Source: Pseudomonas cremoris (GTDB lineage Bacteria > Pseudomonadota > Gammaproteobacteria > Pseudomonadales > Pseudomonadaceae). From it: a stretch of DNA of 64,000 nucleotides. Location: positions 496,001 to 560,000 of the forward strand of contig NZ_JAAXCY010000001.1 in the NCBI RefSeq assembly GCF_014230465.1, read 5' to 3'. A program made the position numbers and the translations under genes. Position 1 is the first letter of the stretch, and each line of letters begins with the position of its first letter. Of this stretch, positions 54,394-63,261 are shown piece after piece. The notes beneath the pieces are model-generated. The model saw only the letters and a list, made by a program, of their open reading frames with translations. It had not been told where the DNA came from and ran no database searches.

Positions 54394-55800
54394 ATGATGA
54401 GCGACCAGATACCGGTACATGACGTTACCCCCCCTGCCAAGACCGTCGACCTCTACGCCTCGCGCGAGAAAATCTACACCCGCGCCTTCACTGGCCTGTT
54501 TCGCAACCTGCGCATGCTCGGGGGTGCCGGACTGTTCCTGCTCTACTTCGGCACGGTGTGGCTGAACTGGGGCGGTCACCAGGCCGTGTGGTGGAACCTG
54601 CCGGAGCGTAAGTTCTTTATCTTTGGCGCGACCTTCTGGCCCCAGGACTTCATCCTGCTCTCGGGCATTCTCATTGTTGCGGCGTTTGGCCTGTTCTTTA
54701 TCACGGTGTACGCCGGGCGCGTGTGGTGCGGTTATACCTGCCCGCAAAGCGTGTGGACGTGGATATTCATGTGGTGCGAAAAAGTCACCGAAGGCGACCG
54801 CAACCAGCGCATCAAGCTCGACAAGGCGCCGATGGGCGCGAACAAATTCCTGCGTAAATTCAGCAAGCACACCCTGTGGCTGCTGATCGGTTTTGTCACC
54901 GGCATGACCTTTGTCGGCTACTTCTCGCCGATCCGCGAACTGGTGTTCGACTTCTTCACCGGCCAGGCCGATGGCTGGTCGTATTTCTGGGTGGGTTTCT
55001 TCACCCTCGCCACCTACGGCAATGCCGGCTGGCTGCGCGAACAGGTGTGCATCTACATGTGCCCGTATGCGCGGTTCCAGAGCGTGATGTTCGACAAGGA
55101 CACCCTGATCGTCTCCTACGACCCGCGTCGTGGTGAACTGCGTGGCCCGCGTAAAAAAGGCACCGACTACAAGGCCCAGGGCCTGGGGGATTGCATCGAT
55201 TGCACGATGTGCGTGCAGGTGTGCCCCACCGGCATCGACATCCGCGACGGCCTGCAAATCGAGTGCATTGGCTGTGCGGCGTGTATCGACGCTTGCGACA
55301 ACATCATGGACAAGATGGAGTATCCGCGCGGCCTGATCAGCTACACCACCGAACACAACCTGTCCGGGCAGAAAACCCACAAGCTGCGCCCACGCCTGAT
55401 CGGTTACGCGCTGGTGTTGCTGGCGATGATCAGCTTGTTGGTGGGGGCGTTCTTCATGCGCTCGCTGGTGGGGTTCGACGTGAGCAAAGACCGCGTGCTG
55501 TACCGCGAAAACGCCGAAGGCCGCATCGAAAACGTCTACAGCCTGAAGATCATGAACAAGGACCAGCGCGACCACACCTACGTGCTCGACGCCTCGGGCC
55601 TGCCGGACCTCAAGCTGCAAGGCCGGCGTGAAATCAAGGTGGCTGCCGGCGATATCGTCAGCATGCCGGTTGAGTTGTCGAGCGCACCGGAACAATTGCC
55701 GTCGAGCACCAACGAGGTGAAATTCATCCTCACCGATGCCGATGACGCCAGCGTCCGTATTGAAGCCAAGAGCCGATTCATCGGCCCCCAAGTTCGTTGA
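54394..55800 (+). CDS. ccoG: cbb3 assembly iron-sulfur membrane protein CcoG
   Basis: This 468-residue protein (FixG/RdxA family) has about five membrane helices, two 4Fe-4S motifs (CIDCTMCVQVCPTG and CIGCAACIDACD) and a C-terminal periplasmic FixG immunoglobulin-like domain. CcoG reduces Cu(II) for delivery to CuB of the oxidase. Two ATGs stand in tandem (54394 and 54397); either may be used. It heads ccoGHIS. Confidence 0.94.
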   Translation: MMSDQIPVHDVTPPAKTVDLYASREKIYTRAFTGLFRNLRMLGGAGLFLLYFGTVWLNWGGHQAVWWNLPERKFFIFGATFWPQDFILLSGILIVAAFGLFFITVYAGRVWCGYTCPQSVWTWIFMWCEKVTEGDRNQRIKLDKAPMGANKFLRKFSKHTLWLLIGFVTGMTFVGYFSPIRELVFDFFTGQADGWSYFWVGFFTLATYGNAGWLREQVCIYMCPYARFQSVMFDKDTLIVSYDPRRGELRGPRKKGTDYKAQGLGDCIDCTMCVQVCPTGIDIRDGLQIECIGCAACIDACDNIMDKMEYPRGLISYTTEHNLSGQKTHKLRPRLIGYALVLLAMISLLVGAFFMRSLVGFDVSKDRVLYRENAEGRIENVYSLKIMNKDQRDHTYVLDASGLPDLKLQGRREIKVAAGDIVSMPVELSSAPEQLPSSTNEVKFILTDADDASVRIEAKSRFIGPQVR

Positions 55801-55817
55801 CTATAGAGAGTAAAACA

Positions 55818-56357
55818 ATGCCCGTAGCTACTGCCGCAAGCCCTTGGTACAAGCACCTCTGGCCGTGGATCATCATTGGCATCCTGACCTGTTCGGTGAC
55901 GTTGACCTTGTCCATGGTGACCATCGCGGTGAACAACCCGGACAACCTGGTCAACGACAACTACTACGAGGCCGGCAAAGGCATCAACCGCTCGCTGGAC
56001 CGTGAACTGCTGGCCCAGACCCTGCAACTGCGCGCCAAGGTGCACCTGGATGAACTGACCGGTGAAGTCGAGCTGCACCTGACTGGCAACAGCAACCCGA
56101 ACACGTTGGAACTGAACCTGATTTCGCCAACCCAACCGGAAAAAGACCGCCGGATTACCCTGACCCGCAGCGACAGTGAGCCCAGCCGCTACATCGGCCA
56201 AGTGACCGACAAGGTCGAAGGCCGCCGCTTCGTCGAGTTGCTCGGCGTGGAAGGGGACAAGACCTGGCGCATGTTCGAAGAGGAACAGGTCAGCCACGAC
56301 AAGGACTTGCTGCTGGGTGACGAACCGTTGCAGGGTGCCGAAGACTTGAAAAAGTAA
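55818..56357 (+). CDS. ccoH: cbb3 assembly protein CcoH (FixH)
   Basis: This 179-residue protein has one N-terminal membrane helix (LWPWIIIGILTCSVTLTLSM) and a periplasmic domain opening VNNPDNLVNDNYYEAGKGIN, the FixH signature. It helps stabilise CcoN during oxidase assembly. The ATG at 55818 lies 18 bases after ccoG with GAGAG upstream. A REP pair follows before ccoI. Confidence 0.9.
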   Translation: MPVATAASPWYKHLWPWIIIGILTCSVTLTLSMVTIAVNNPDNLVNDNYYEAGKGINRSLDRELLAQTLQLRAKVHLDELTGEVELHLTGNSNPNTLELNLISPTQPEKDRRITLTRSDSEPSRYIGQVTDKVEGRRFVELLGVEGDKTWRMFEEEQVSHDKDLLLGDEPLQGAEDLKK

Positions 56358-56370
56358 ACAGCCTGCGCTT

Positions 56371-56444
56371 CGCGCATCGCGGGCAAGCCCGCTCCCATAT
56401 TTGGAATGCATTTCAAAATGTGGGAGCGGGCTTGCTCGCGAAGA
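56371..56444. repeat. REP pair in reversed order
   Basis: Here the inverse REP comes first (CGGGCAAGCCCGCTCCCATA) and the forward REP second (TGTGGGAGCGGGCTTGCTCG). This is the opposite arrangement to the other REPINs in the window. It lies inside the ccoGHIS unit, between ccoH and ccoI. Confidence 0.85.
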
Positions 56445-56474
56445 GGCCCTCCCAGCCAATAAAGATTCCAGTTC

Positions 56475-58919
56475 ATGACCACCCCCTGCTACCACTGCGC
56501 CCTACCCGTCCCCTCCGGCAGCCGTTTCACCACGGTGATTCTCGGTGAGCGCCGTGAACTCTGCTGCCCAGGTTGCCAGGCAGTGGCCGAAGCCATCGTG
56601 GCCGGTGGTTTGGAAAGCTATTACCAACACCGCAGCGAAGCCTCCGCCAACCCCGAGGCACTGCCGGTGCAGCTGGTGGACGAACTGGCATTGTACGACC
56701 GTGCCGACGTGCAAAAACCCTTTGTGCGCCACGAAGGCGACCTCGCCGAAACCACCCTGTTGATGGAAGGTATCAGTTGCGCCGCCTGTGGCTGGCTGAT
56801 CGAAAAACACCTGCGCAGCCTGCCCGCCGTCGCCGAAGCGCGGCTGAACCTGTCCAACCACCGCCTGCAAGTGCGCTGGGCCGACGGGCAATTGCCACTG
56901 AGCCAACTGCTCAGCGAGCTGCGCCATATCGGCTACGCCGCCCACCCTTATCAGGCGGACCGCGCGTCCGAACAACTGGCCAGTGAAAACCGCCGAGCCT
57001 TGCGCCAGTTGGGCGTGGCAGGCTTGCTATGGTTCCAAGCGATGATGGCAACCATGGCCACCTGGCCGGAATTCAATATCGACCTGAGCCCGGAATTGCA
57101 TGTGATCCTGCGCTGGGTCGCGATGTTTCTGACCACCCCTATCGTGTTCTACAGTTGCGCGCCTTTTTTCAAAGGGGCCATGCGTGATTTGCGCACGCGC
57201 CACCTGACCATGGACGTGTCGGTGTCCCTGGCCATCGGCGGGGCCTACCTGGCGGGCATCTGGACCGCAATCACCGGCGTCGGCGAGTTGTACTTCGATG
57301 CGGTCGGTATGTTCGCCCTGTTCCTGCTGGCCGGCCGTTACCTGGAGCGCCGCGCACGGGAGCGCACGGCGGCGGCCACTGCGCAGTTGGTTAACCTGCT
57401 GCCCGCTTCTTGCCTGCGCTTGAAAGCCGACGGCCACAGCGAACGCATCCTGCTCAGCGAACTGGCCCTGGGCGACCGCGTGCTGGTGCACCCCGGCGCG
57501 GTGCTGCCGGCTGATGGCGTGATCCTCGACGGACAGTCGAGCATCGACGAATCCCTGCTCACCGGTGAGTACCTGCCGCAACCGCGCCAGGTCGGCGATG
57601 CGGTCACCGCAGGCACCCTCAACGTTGAAGGCGCGTTGACCGTCGAAGTGCGCGCCCTGGGCCATGACACGCGCCTGTCTGCCATCGTGCGCCTGCTGGA
57701 ACGCGCCCAAGCCGAGAAGCCGCGCCTGGCCGAGATCGCCGACCGTGCCGCCCAGTGGTTCCTCCTGTGCTCGCTGATTGCCGCCGCCGTGATTGGCCTG
57801 GTGTGGTGGGAGCTTGATTCATCGCGGGCGTTCTGGATCGTACTGGCGATGCTCGTCGCCACCTGCCCGTGCGCGCTGTCCCTGGCCACGCCCACCGCAC
57901 TCACAGCTGCCACTGGCACCCTGCACAAACTCGGGTTGCTGCTGACCCGTGGCCACGTGCTGGAAGGTTTGAACCAGATCGACACGGTGATCTTCGACAA
58001 GACCGGCACCCTGACCGAAGGGCGCTTGGCCCTGCGTGCGATCCACCCTCTGGGCACGCTGAACAGTGATCTGTGCCTGAGCCTCGCCGCCGCCCTGGAA
58101 AACCGCTCGGAACACCCGATTGCCCGTGCGTTTGGCCGCGCACCGCTGGCTGCCGATGAAGTACTCAGCTCCCCCGGCCTTGGCCTGGAAGGCCGTGTCG
58201 GCGACCGGCATCTGCGCATCGGCCAACCGGGCTTTGTCTGCGAACTGAGTGGCTGCCCGATCCCGCCCTCGCCGAAAGAAGCCGGGCAGTGGCTACTGCT
58301 GGGCGACCGCGACGGCGCCCTCGCCTGGTTTGTCCTGGACGATCGCCTGCGCAGCGACGCCCCGGCGTTGCTGGCCGCCTGCAAGGCGCGCGGCTGGCGT
58401 ACGCTGCTGCTGTCCGGAGACAGTTCGCCGATGGTGGCCAGTGTGGCGGCCGAGTTGGGCATCGACGAAGCCCGTGGCGGCTTGCGCCCCGACGACAAGC
58501 TGCAGGTACTGCAACAACTGCATAAGCAAGGCCGCAAGGTGTTGATGCTCGGCGATGGGGTCAACGACGTACCAGTGCTTGCCGCTGCCGATATCAGCGT
58601 AGCGATGGGCTCGGCCACCGACCTGGCCAAGACCAGCGCCGATGCGGTGCTGCTGTCCAACCGGCTCGATGCCTTGGTACAAGCCTTTACCTTGGCACGC
58701 CGCACTCGCCGGGTGATCATTGAAAACCTGCTGTGGGCCGGGCTGTACAATGGCCTTATGCTGCCGTTTGCCGCCCTGGGCTGGATCACGCCGATATGGG
58801 CGGCGATCGGCATGTCCCTCAGTTCGTTGACCGTGGTGCTCAACGCCCTGCGCCTGACTCGCCTGCCGAGCGCGCACGTGGCCAGCGCCCCGACATTAAC
58901 CCGCCCGCTGCCGGCCTGA
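56475..58919 (+). CDS. ccoI: Copper-exporting P-type ATPase CcoI for cbb3 assembly
   Basis: This 814-residue P1B-ATPase moves copper to the periplasm for CuB of the cbb3 oxidase. It has a Cys-rich N-terminus (CYHCALPVP, CCPGCQAV), an HMA domain (GISCAACGWLIEK), eight membrane helices, the transport motif CPCALSLATPT, the phosphorylation site DKTGTLTEG and the hinge GDGVNDVPVLAAADISVAMG. It starts 117 bases after ccoH across the REP pair. Confidence 0.94.
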   Translation: MTTPCYHCALPVPSGSRFTTVILGERRELCCPGCQAVAEAIVAGGLESYYQHRSEASANPEALPVQLVDELALYDRADVQKPFVRHEGDLAETTLLMEGISCAACGWLIEKHLRSLPAVAEARLNLSNHRLQVRWADGQLPLSQLLSELRHIGYAAHPYQADRASEQLASENRRALRQLGVAGLLWFQAMMATMATWPEFNIDLSPELHVILRWVAMFLTTPIVFYSCAPFFKGAMRDLRTRHLTMDVSVSLAIGGAYLAGIWTAITGVGELYFDAVGMFALFLLAGRYLERRARERTAAATAQLVNLLPASCLRLKADGHSERILLSELALGDRVLVHPGAVLPADGVILDGQSSIDESLLTGEYLPQPRQVGDAVTAGTLNVEGALTVEVRALGHDTRLSAIVRLLERAQAEKPRLAEIADRAAQWFLLCSLIAAAVIGLVWWELDSSRAFWIVLAMLVATCPCALSLATPTALTAATGTLHKLGLLLTRGHVLEGLNQIDTVIFDKTGTLTEGRLALRAIHPLGTLNSDLCLSLAAALENRSEHPIARAFGRAPLAADEVLSSPGLGLEGRVGDRHLRIGQPGFVCELSGCPIPPSPKEAGQWLLLGDRDGALAWFVLDDRLRSDAPALLAACKARGWRTLLLSGDSSPMVASVAAELGIDEARGGLRPDDKLQVLQQLHKQGRKVLMLGDGVNDVPVLAAADISVAMGSATDLAKTSADAVLLSNRLDALVQAFTLARRTRRVIIENLLWAGLYNGLMLPFAALGWITPIWAAIGMSLSSLTVVLNALRLTRLPSAHVASAPTLTRPLPA

Positions 58920-58941
58920 GCCGCGTGGGCATGGAGTACAG

Positions 58942-59154
58942 ATGCCAGCTCTCTACGTGATGATTCCGGCGGCGCTGTTGTTGGTGGGCGTCGCCATCTA
59001 CATCTTCTTCTGGGCTGTCGACAGCGGCCAGTACGACGACCTCGACGGCCCGGCCCACAGCGTGCTGTTCGACGACCAGGACCCGAACCACCTGGCCGGC
59101 GTCGAAGAAGCCAACCATCCGGAACAACCGCCCAAAGACCCACCGCATGTTTGA
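58942..59154 (+). CDS. ccoS: cbb3 maturation protein CcoS
   Basis: This 70-residue protein has one membrane helix (MIPAALLLVGVAIYIFFWAV) followed by the conserved SGQYDDLDGPAHSVLFDD. CcoS is needed to insert haem and copper into CcoN. Its stop overlaps the next start by 8 bases. Confidence 0.92.
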   Translation: MPALYVMIPAALLLVGVAIYIFFWAVDSGQYDDLDGPAHSVLFDDQDPNHLAGVEEANHPEQPPKDPPHV

Positions 59155-59830
59155 GTTGGTCCCGCTGCTGGTTTCCGCGCTGATCCTCGGCCTGCTCGGC
59201 GGTGGCCATTGTCTGGGCATGTGCGGCGGCTTGATGGGCGCATTGACGCTGGCGATTCCCCCCGAACAACGCAGCCGGCGTTTTCGCCTGCTGCTGGCCT
59301 ACAACCTGGGGCGCATCCTCAGCTATGCCACGGCAGGTGTATTGATCGGCCTGGCAGGCTGGGCGGTCGCCAACAGCCCGGCCGCCATGTTCATGCGTGT
59401 GCTGGCCGGGCTGTTATTGATCAGCATGGGCTTGTACCTCGCCGGCTGGTGGAGCGGCCTGACCCGCATCGAAGCCCTCGGGCGCGGCCTGTGGCGGCAT
59501 ATCCAGCCAATTGCCAGCCGGTTACTGCCGGTGTCCAGCCTGCCTCGCGCGTTGCTGCTGGGCGCGCTCTGGGGCTGGCTGCCGTGTGGGTTGGTCTACA
59601 GCACATTGCTGTGGGCCGCGAGCCAGGGCAATGCGCTGGACAGTGGTTTGCTGATGCTGGCGTTCGGCCTCGGCACCTGGCCGGTGCTGCTGGCCACCGG
59701 GCTGGCAGCGGAACGCATCACCGCCTTGCTACGCAAACGCAGCGTGCGCATGGCCGGTGGGCTGTTGGTGATTCTGTTCGGTATCTGGACGCTGCCTGGC
59801 CCCCATCAGCACTGGCTAATGGGCCACTAA
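59147..59830 (+). CDS. SafE/TauE-like membrane protein downstream of ccoS
   Basis: This 227-residue protein has six hydrophobic segments and the N-terminal LLGGGHCLGMCGGLMGAL motif, with two Cys, of the UPF/DsbD-like SafE group (COG2836). Such proteins often follow cco assembly genes and are thought to help in copper handling. It overlaps ccoS by 8 bases. Sulfite export is not supported by anything here. Confidence 0.85.
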   Translation: MFELVPLLVSALILGLLGGGHCLGMCGGLMGALTLAIPPEQRSRRFRLLLAYNLGRILSYATAGVLIGLAGWAVANSPAAMFMRVLAGLLLISMGLYLAGWWSGLTRIEALGRGLWRHIQPIASRLLPVSSLPRALLLGALWGWLPCGLVYSTLLWAASQGNALDSGLLMLAFGLGTWPVLLATGLAAERITALLRKRSVRMAGGLLVILFGIWTLPGPHQHWLMGH

Positions 59831-59869
59831 AAGGCTATGTGGCATAGCGCCGCTCCCCGTTGATGCAAA

Positions 59870-59883
59870 TCAAGATGCCCCCT
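59870..59883 (+). promoter_or_regulatory. Perfect Anr box of the hemN promoter
   Basis: TTGAT-GCAA-ATCAA matches the Anr/FNR consensus at all ten positions. TAGACT at 59906-59911 is exactly where a -10 element should be if the site is centred at -41.5, placing the transcript start near 59918. Confidence 0.88.
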
Positions 59884-59933
59884 CGGCCACGCCCCTAGAC
59901 TCGGCCCATTAGCCTATCCGGGGGACCGCCCGC

Positions 59934-61316
59934 ATGCTCGACGCCATTCGTTGGGACACCGATCTGATTCACCGCTACGACCTGGCGGGACCGCGCTACA
60001 CGTCCTACCCCACCGCCGTACAATTCGACAGCCAGGTCGGCACCTTCGACCTGCTCCACGCCCTGCGCGATAGTCGCAAGGCCGTGCGGCCCTTGTCGTT
60101 GTATGTGCACGTGCCGTTCTGCGCAAACATTTGCTACTACTGCGCCTGCAACAAGGTGATCACCAAGGACCGTGGCCGCGCCCAGGCCTATCTGCAGCGC
60201 TTGGAGCAGGAGATCCAGTTGGTGGCGTGCCACCTCGACCCCAAGCAGCCGGTGGAACAACTGCACTTTGGCGGTGGCACGCCGACCTTTCTCAGCCACG
60301 ATGAACTGCGTCAGGTCATGGGCTGCCTGCGTCAGCACTTCAACCTGCTGGACGACGACTCCGGCGACTACGGCATCGAGATCGACCCCCGCGAGGCAGA
60401 TTGGGCCACCATGGGCCTGCTGCGTGAACTGGGCTTCAACCGCGTGAGCATCGGCCTGCAAGACCTCGATCCCGAGGTGCAACGGGCGGTCAATCGTCTG
60501 CAAAGCCTGGAAGAAACCCGTGCGGTGATCGATGCGGCGCGCACCCTGCAATTTCGTTCGATCAATATCGACCTGATCTACGGCTTGCCCAAGCAGACCC
60601 CGCTGAACTTTGCGCGCACCGTTGACGAAGTGATTCGCTTGCAACCAGACCGCCTGTCGGTGTTCAACTACGCGCACCTGCCGGAACGCTTCATGCCCCA
60701 GCGGCGTATCAACACCGACGACCTGCCCTCCCCCGCAGAAAAGCTGCTGATGCTGCAAACCACTATCGAGCAACTGACCCAGGCCGGTTACCGCTACATT
60801 GGCATGGACCACTTCGCCCTGCCAGATGACGAACTGGCCATCGCCCAGGAAGAAGGCACCCTGCAACGCAACTTCCAGGGCTATACCACCCACGGCCATT
60901 GCGACTTGATCGGGCTCGGCGTGTCGGCCATCAGCCAGATCGGCAACCTGTATTGCCAGAACAGCAGCGACCTCAACGCCTACCAGAACACGTTGGCCAG
61001 CGCGCAACTGGCCACCAGCCGCGGCCTGGTATGCACCACGGATGATCGGTTGCGGCGGGAAGTGATCCAGCAGTTGATCTGCAATTTCAACCTGGCATTC
61101 GAGAAACTCGAACAGGCCTTCAACATTGATTTTCGCGGGTATTTCGACGACATCTGGCCGCGACTTGAAGCCATGGCCGCTGACGGCCTGATCGAGCTGA
61201 ACGCGCAGGGCATTCAGGTACTGCCGGCCGGGCGGCTGTTGGTGCGGTCGGTGTGCATGGTGTTCGATGCTTATCTGGAACATCAGAACCGCCAGCGGTT
61301 TTCCCGGGTGATCTGA
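59934..61316 (+). CDS. hemN: Oxygen-independent coproporphyrinogen III oxidase
   Basis: This 460-residue radical SAM enzyme makes protoporphyrinogen IX without oxygen. The 4Fe-4S motif CxxxCxxC is CANICYYC near residue 63, preceded by YVHVPF, and the SAM-binding GGGTP follows near residue 112. It has the full length of E. coli HemN, so it is not the shorter HemW. It is transcribed from its own Anr-type class II promoter and supplies haem for the neighbouring oxidases. Its stop abuts that of the converging gene. Confidence 0.95.
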   Translation: MLDAIRWDTDLIHRYDLAGPRYTSYPTAVQFDSQVGTFDLLHALRDSRKAVRPLSLYVHVPFCANICYYCACNKVITKDRGRAQAYLQRLEQEIQLVACHLDPKQPVEQLHFGGGTPTFLSHDELRQVMGCLRQHFNLLDDDSGDYGIEIDPREADWATMGLLRELGFNRVSIGLQDLDPEVQRAVNRLQSLEETRAVIDAARTLQFRSINIDLIYGLPKQTPLNFARTVDEVIRLQPDRLSVFNYAHLPERFMPQRRINTDDLPSPAEKLLMLQTTIEQLTQAGYRYIGMDHFALPDDELAIAQEEGTLQRNFQGYTTHGHCDLIGLGVSAISQIGNLYCQNSSDLNAYQNTLASAQLATSRGLVCTTDDRLRREVIQQLICNFNLAFEKLEQAFNIDFRGYFDDIWPRLEAMAADGLIELNAQGIQVLPAGRLLVRSVCMVFDAYLEHQNRQRFSRVI

Positions 61317-61775
61317 TCAGCGCATCAACGCGAGGACTTTTCCGATATCTTCCGGGCTCATGCCTTTCATCGCCTTGGCCAGGGAGGTCTGAGTGGTAAT
61401 CAACCCAGCTTGCAAGGCGCTGATGGCGGTTTGCAAATTGGCGACCTTGGCCTGACGCTCCTCTGGGGTCAGGCTCTGATCGATCGCGACGGCTTGCAGC
61501 TCGGCAAGCTTCTCAGCGATCTGCTGCTTCAATTTGCGGATCGCTTTCAGCATGTGTTTGATGTTGTCGTCCAGGCCGCTTTCATCAATGTCGGCGTCGG
61601 CACTCTCCACCTCAGCCGCCTTGAACGCATCGGGAGAGATCGTCACCTTGATGCCTTCGGAGGCCGAAGCCGCAACGCCAACCGCCTCCTCAACCGCGGT
61701 TGCCGACTTTACGCTCGACACCGTTGGCGCGGTCGGTACACGGATCAACGGGCTGTCCACCGATAAAACAAGCAT
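61317..61775 (-). CDS. FlxA-like coiled-coil protein, second paralogue
   Basis: This 152-residue soluble protein has a low-complexity, Ala/Val/Ser-rich N-terminal half with a VKVTISPDAFKAAE-like segment and a C-terminal coiled coil (IKHMLKAIRKLKQQIAEKLA then AIDQSLTPEERQAKVANLQT). It is a paralogue of the gene at 61827, sharing the MxxIxxLKxQIAxKxAE pattern and the (M/L)(S/T)P(D/E)(Q/E)RQA(R/K) turn. GGAG lies 9 bases before the ATG. It lacks a signal peptide. The gap of 51 bases suggests that both form one operon. The coiled-coil arrangement resembles FlxA, a flagellar-regulon protein of unknown function. Confidence 0.6.
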   Translation of the reverse strand: MLVLSVDSPLIRVPTAPTVSSVKSATAVEEAVGVAASASEGIKVTISPDAFKAAEVESADADIDESGLDDNIKHMLKAIRKLKQQIAEKLAELQAVAIDQSLTPEERQAKVANLQTAISALQAGLITTQTSLAKAMKGMSPEDIGKVLALMR

Positions 61776-61826
61776 GTCCAGAACTCCTCTTCGTAGAGAA
61801 ATGTCCGCGCCCGAGCTGAATCGGTT

Positions 61827-62297
61827 TTACTTCGCCGCCAACGCCATGGCTTCCAACTGCGCCTGTGGCGACTCATCCTTCATGGCCTTGCCCAGTTGCA
61901 CACTGGCCATGCTCAAACTGCCCTGCAAACTGGCCAATGATGACTGCAGGTTGCTCATCCGAGCCTGGCGTTGATCCGGGCTCATGGCACTGTCCGCCAT
62001 CACCGATGCGATCTCGGCACGCTTGTCAGCAATTTGTTTTTTCAGCTCACGGATCATTTTCAGCAGTTGTTTAACGTTGTCCTTCAGGTTGCTGTCATCG
62101 ATGTCTTTGTTGTTGGAGTCGTTTTTGGCGGCCCGGAACCCAGCACTGGAAATCTTCACCGCAACCCCTTCCGCCGCCTTTGAGTCAGCAGCGGGAGCAA
62201 CGGTTTCAGCCTTGTCTTCTGCCCCGCCGACAGGCTTGGCAGTGGGTGCAGCTGGCAGGCGAATAGCAGCGTTATTGGCAGCGATGACAGACATCAT
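61827..62297 (-). CDS. FlxA-like coiled-coil protein, first paralogue
   Basis: This 156-residue protein opens MMSVIAANNAAIRLPAAPTA, then has an acidic/Ala-rich stretch with GVAVKISSAGFRAAKN, and a C-terminal coiled coil (VKQLLKMIRELKKQIADKRA, DSAMSPDQRQARMSNLQSSL). No signal peptide, Cys or membrane segment is present. A sigma-28-type promoter lies directly upstream (62328-62354), so it should be expressed with late flagellar genes; this fits E. coli FlxA, which is also FliA-dependent. It is divergent from anr across 150 bases. A secreted or motility-linked role is inference. Confidence 0.62.
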   Translation of the reverse strand: MMSVIAANNAAIRLPAAPTAKPVGGAEDKAETVAPAADSKAAEGVAVKISSAGFRAAKNDSNNKDIDDSNLKDNVKQLLKMIRELKKQIADKRAEIASVMADSAMSPDQRQARMSNLQSSLASLQGSLSMASVQLGKAMKDESPQAQLEAMALAAK

Positions 62298-62327
62298 CTG
62301 AGTTCCTTCTCATGGAGGTATCCAACT

Positions 62328-62354
62328 GTATCGACGCCGATACAAAAAGCTTTA
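62328..62354 (-). promoter_or_regulatory. Sigma-28 (FliA) promoter of the FlxA-like pair
   Basis: On the minus strand TAAAGCTT and GTCGATAC are separated by exactly 11 bases. The consensus is TAAAGTTT-N11-GCCGATAA, so 13 of 16 positions agree. The -10 element ends 30 bases before the start codon. Confidence 0.65.
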
Positions 62355-62447
62355 TACCGCTGCCGGTTTTTTGTACAGGCTGGCCTCGGCGCCCCCCAGT
62401 GCGTTACCCTTACGTCTTATGTGTGTTTTCCCACAAGGATTTAAGAA

Positions 62448-63182
62448 ATGTCCGAGCCAGTTAAACTGCGCGCTCACAGCCAGGCTCATTGCAAGGATTG
62501 CAGCCTGGCCCCCCTCTGCTTGCCACTTTCGTTGAATTTGGAAGACATGGATGCGCTGGACGACATCGTTAAACGCGGCCGCCCATTGAAAAAAGGCGAG
62601 TTTCTGTTTCGCCAGGGCGACAAGTTCGATTCCGTTTATGCAGTACGTTCGGGTGCGTTGAAAACATTCAGCCTGAGCGACAGCGGCGAAGAGCAAATCA
62701 CCGGCTTCCACCTGCCCAGCGAGCTGGTGGGCTTGTCGGGCATGGACACCGAGATTCACCCGGTGTCGGCCCAGGCACTGGAGACGACGTCGGTGTGCGA
62801 AATCCCCTTCGAGCGCCTGGACGAACTGGCCCTGCAACTGCCGCAATTGCGCCGCCAGTTGATGCGCGTGATGAGCCGCGAGATCCGTGACGACCAGCAA
62901 ATGATGCTGCTGTTGTCGAAGAAAACCGCCGACGAGCGCATCGCCACCTTCCTGGTCAACCTGTCGGCACGGTTCCGTGCCCGAGGGTTCTCGGCCAACC
63001 AGTTCCGCTTGAGCATGTCGCGCAACGAAATCGGCAACTACCTGGGCCTGGCGGTGGAAACCGTGTCCCGCGTGTTTACCCGCTTCCAGCAGAACGAGCT
63101 GATCGCGGCCGAGGGCAAGGAAGTGCATATCCTCGACCCGATCCAGTTGTGCGCGCTGGCCGGGGGCTCGCTAGAGGGCTGA
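62448..63182 (+). CDS. anr: Oxygen-sensing regulator Anr (FNR family)
   Basis: This 244-residue CRP/FNR-type regulator has the N-terminal cluster Cys residues C15, C18 and C24 ([11 protein letters not shown]) and a further Cys in TTSVCEI. A cyclic-nucleotide-like sensor domain, a long dimerisation helix and a C-terminal helix-turn-helix ([21 protein letters not shown], recognition ETVSR) follow. The 4Fe-4S cluster is lost in oxygen. AAGGA lies 9 bases before the ATG. Target sites are visible before hemN, ccoG and ccoN2. Order hemN, (FlxA-like), anr, apt, recR matches PA1546-PA1543 and beyond. Confidence 0.96.
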   Translation: MSEPVKLRAHSQAHCKDCSLAPLCLPLSLNLEDMDALDDIVKRGRPLKKGEFLFRQGDKFDSVYAVRSGALKTFSLSDSGEEQITGFHLPSELVGLSGMDTEIHPVSAQALETTSVCEIPFERLDELALQLPQLRRQLMRVMSREIRDDQQMMLLLSKKTADERIATFLVNLSARFRARGFSANQFRLSMSRNEIGNYLGLAVETVSRVFTRFQQNELIAAEGKEVHILDPIQLCALAGGSLEG

Positions 63183-63221
63183 TCCAGACACTGCGGTCGC
63201 GCCAACCGGTGAGGCCGCAGG

Positions 63222-63227
63222 TATACT
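63222..63227 (+). promoter_or_regulatory. -10 element of the apt promoter
   Basis: TATACT agrees with the sigma-70 -10 hexamer at five of six positions and lies 34 bases before the apt start. No good -35 was found. Confidence 0.4.
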
Positions 63228-63261
63228 TCGAGTCCGTTTCCAACCCCAGGACTCTTCGACG

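Noticed and set aside
59147..59830. A sulfite exporter
   Set aside because: The fold is of the broad TauE/SafE type, but the place after ccoS and the Cys motif point to metal handling for the oxidase; no sulfur gene is near.
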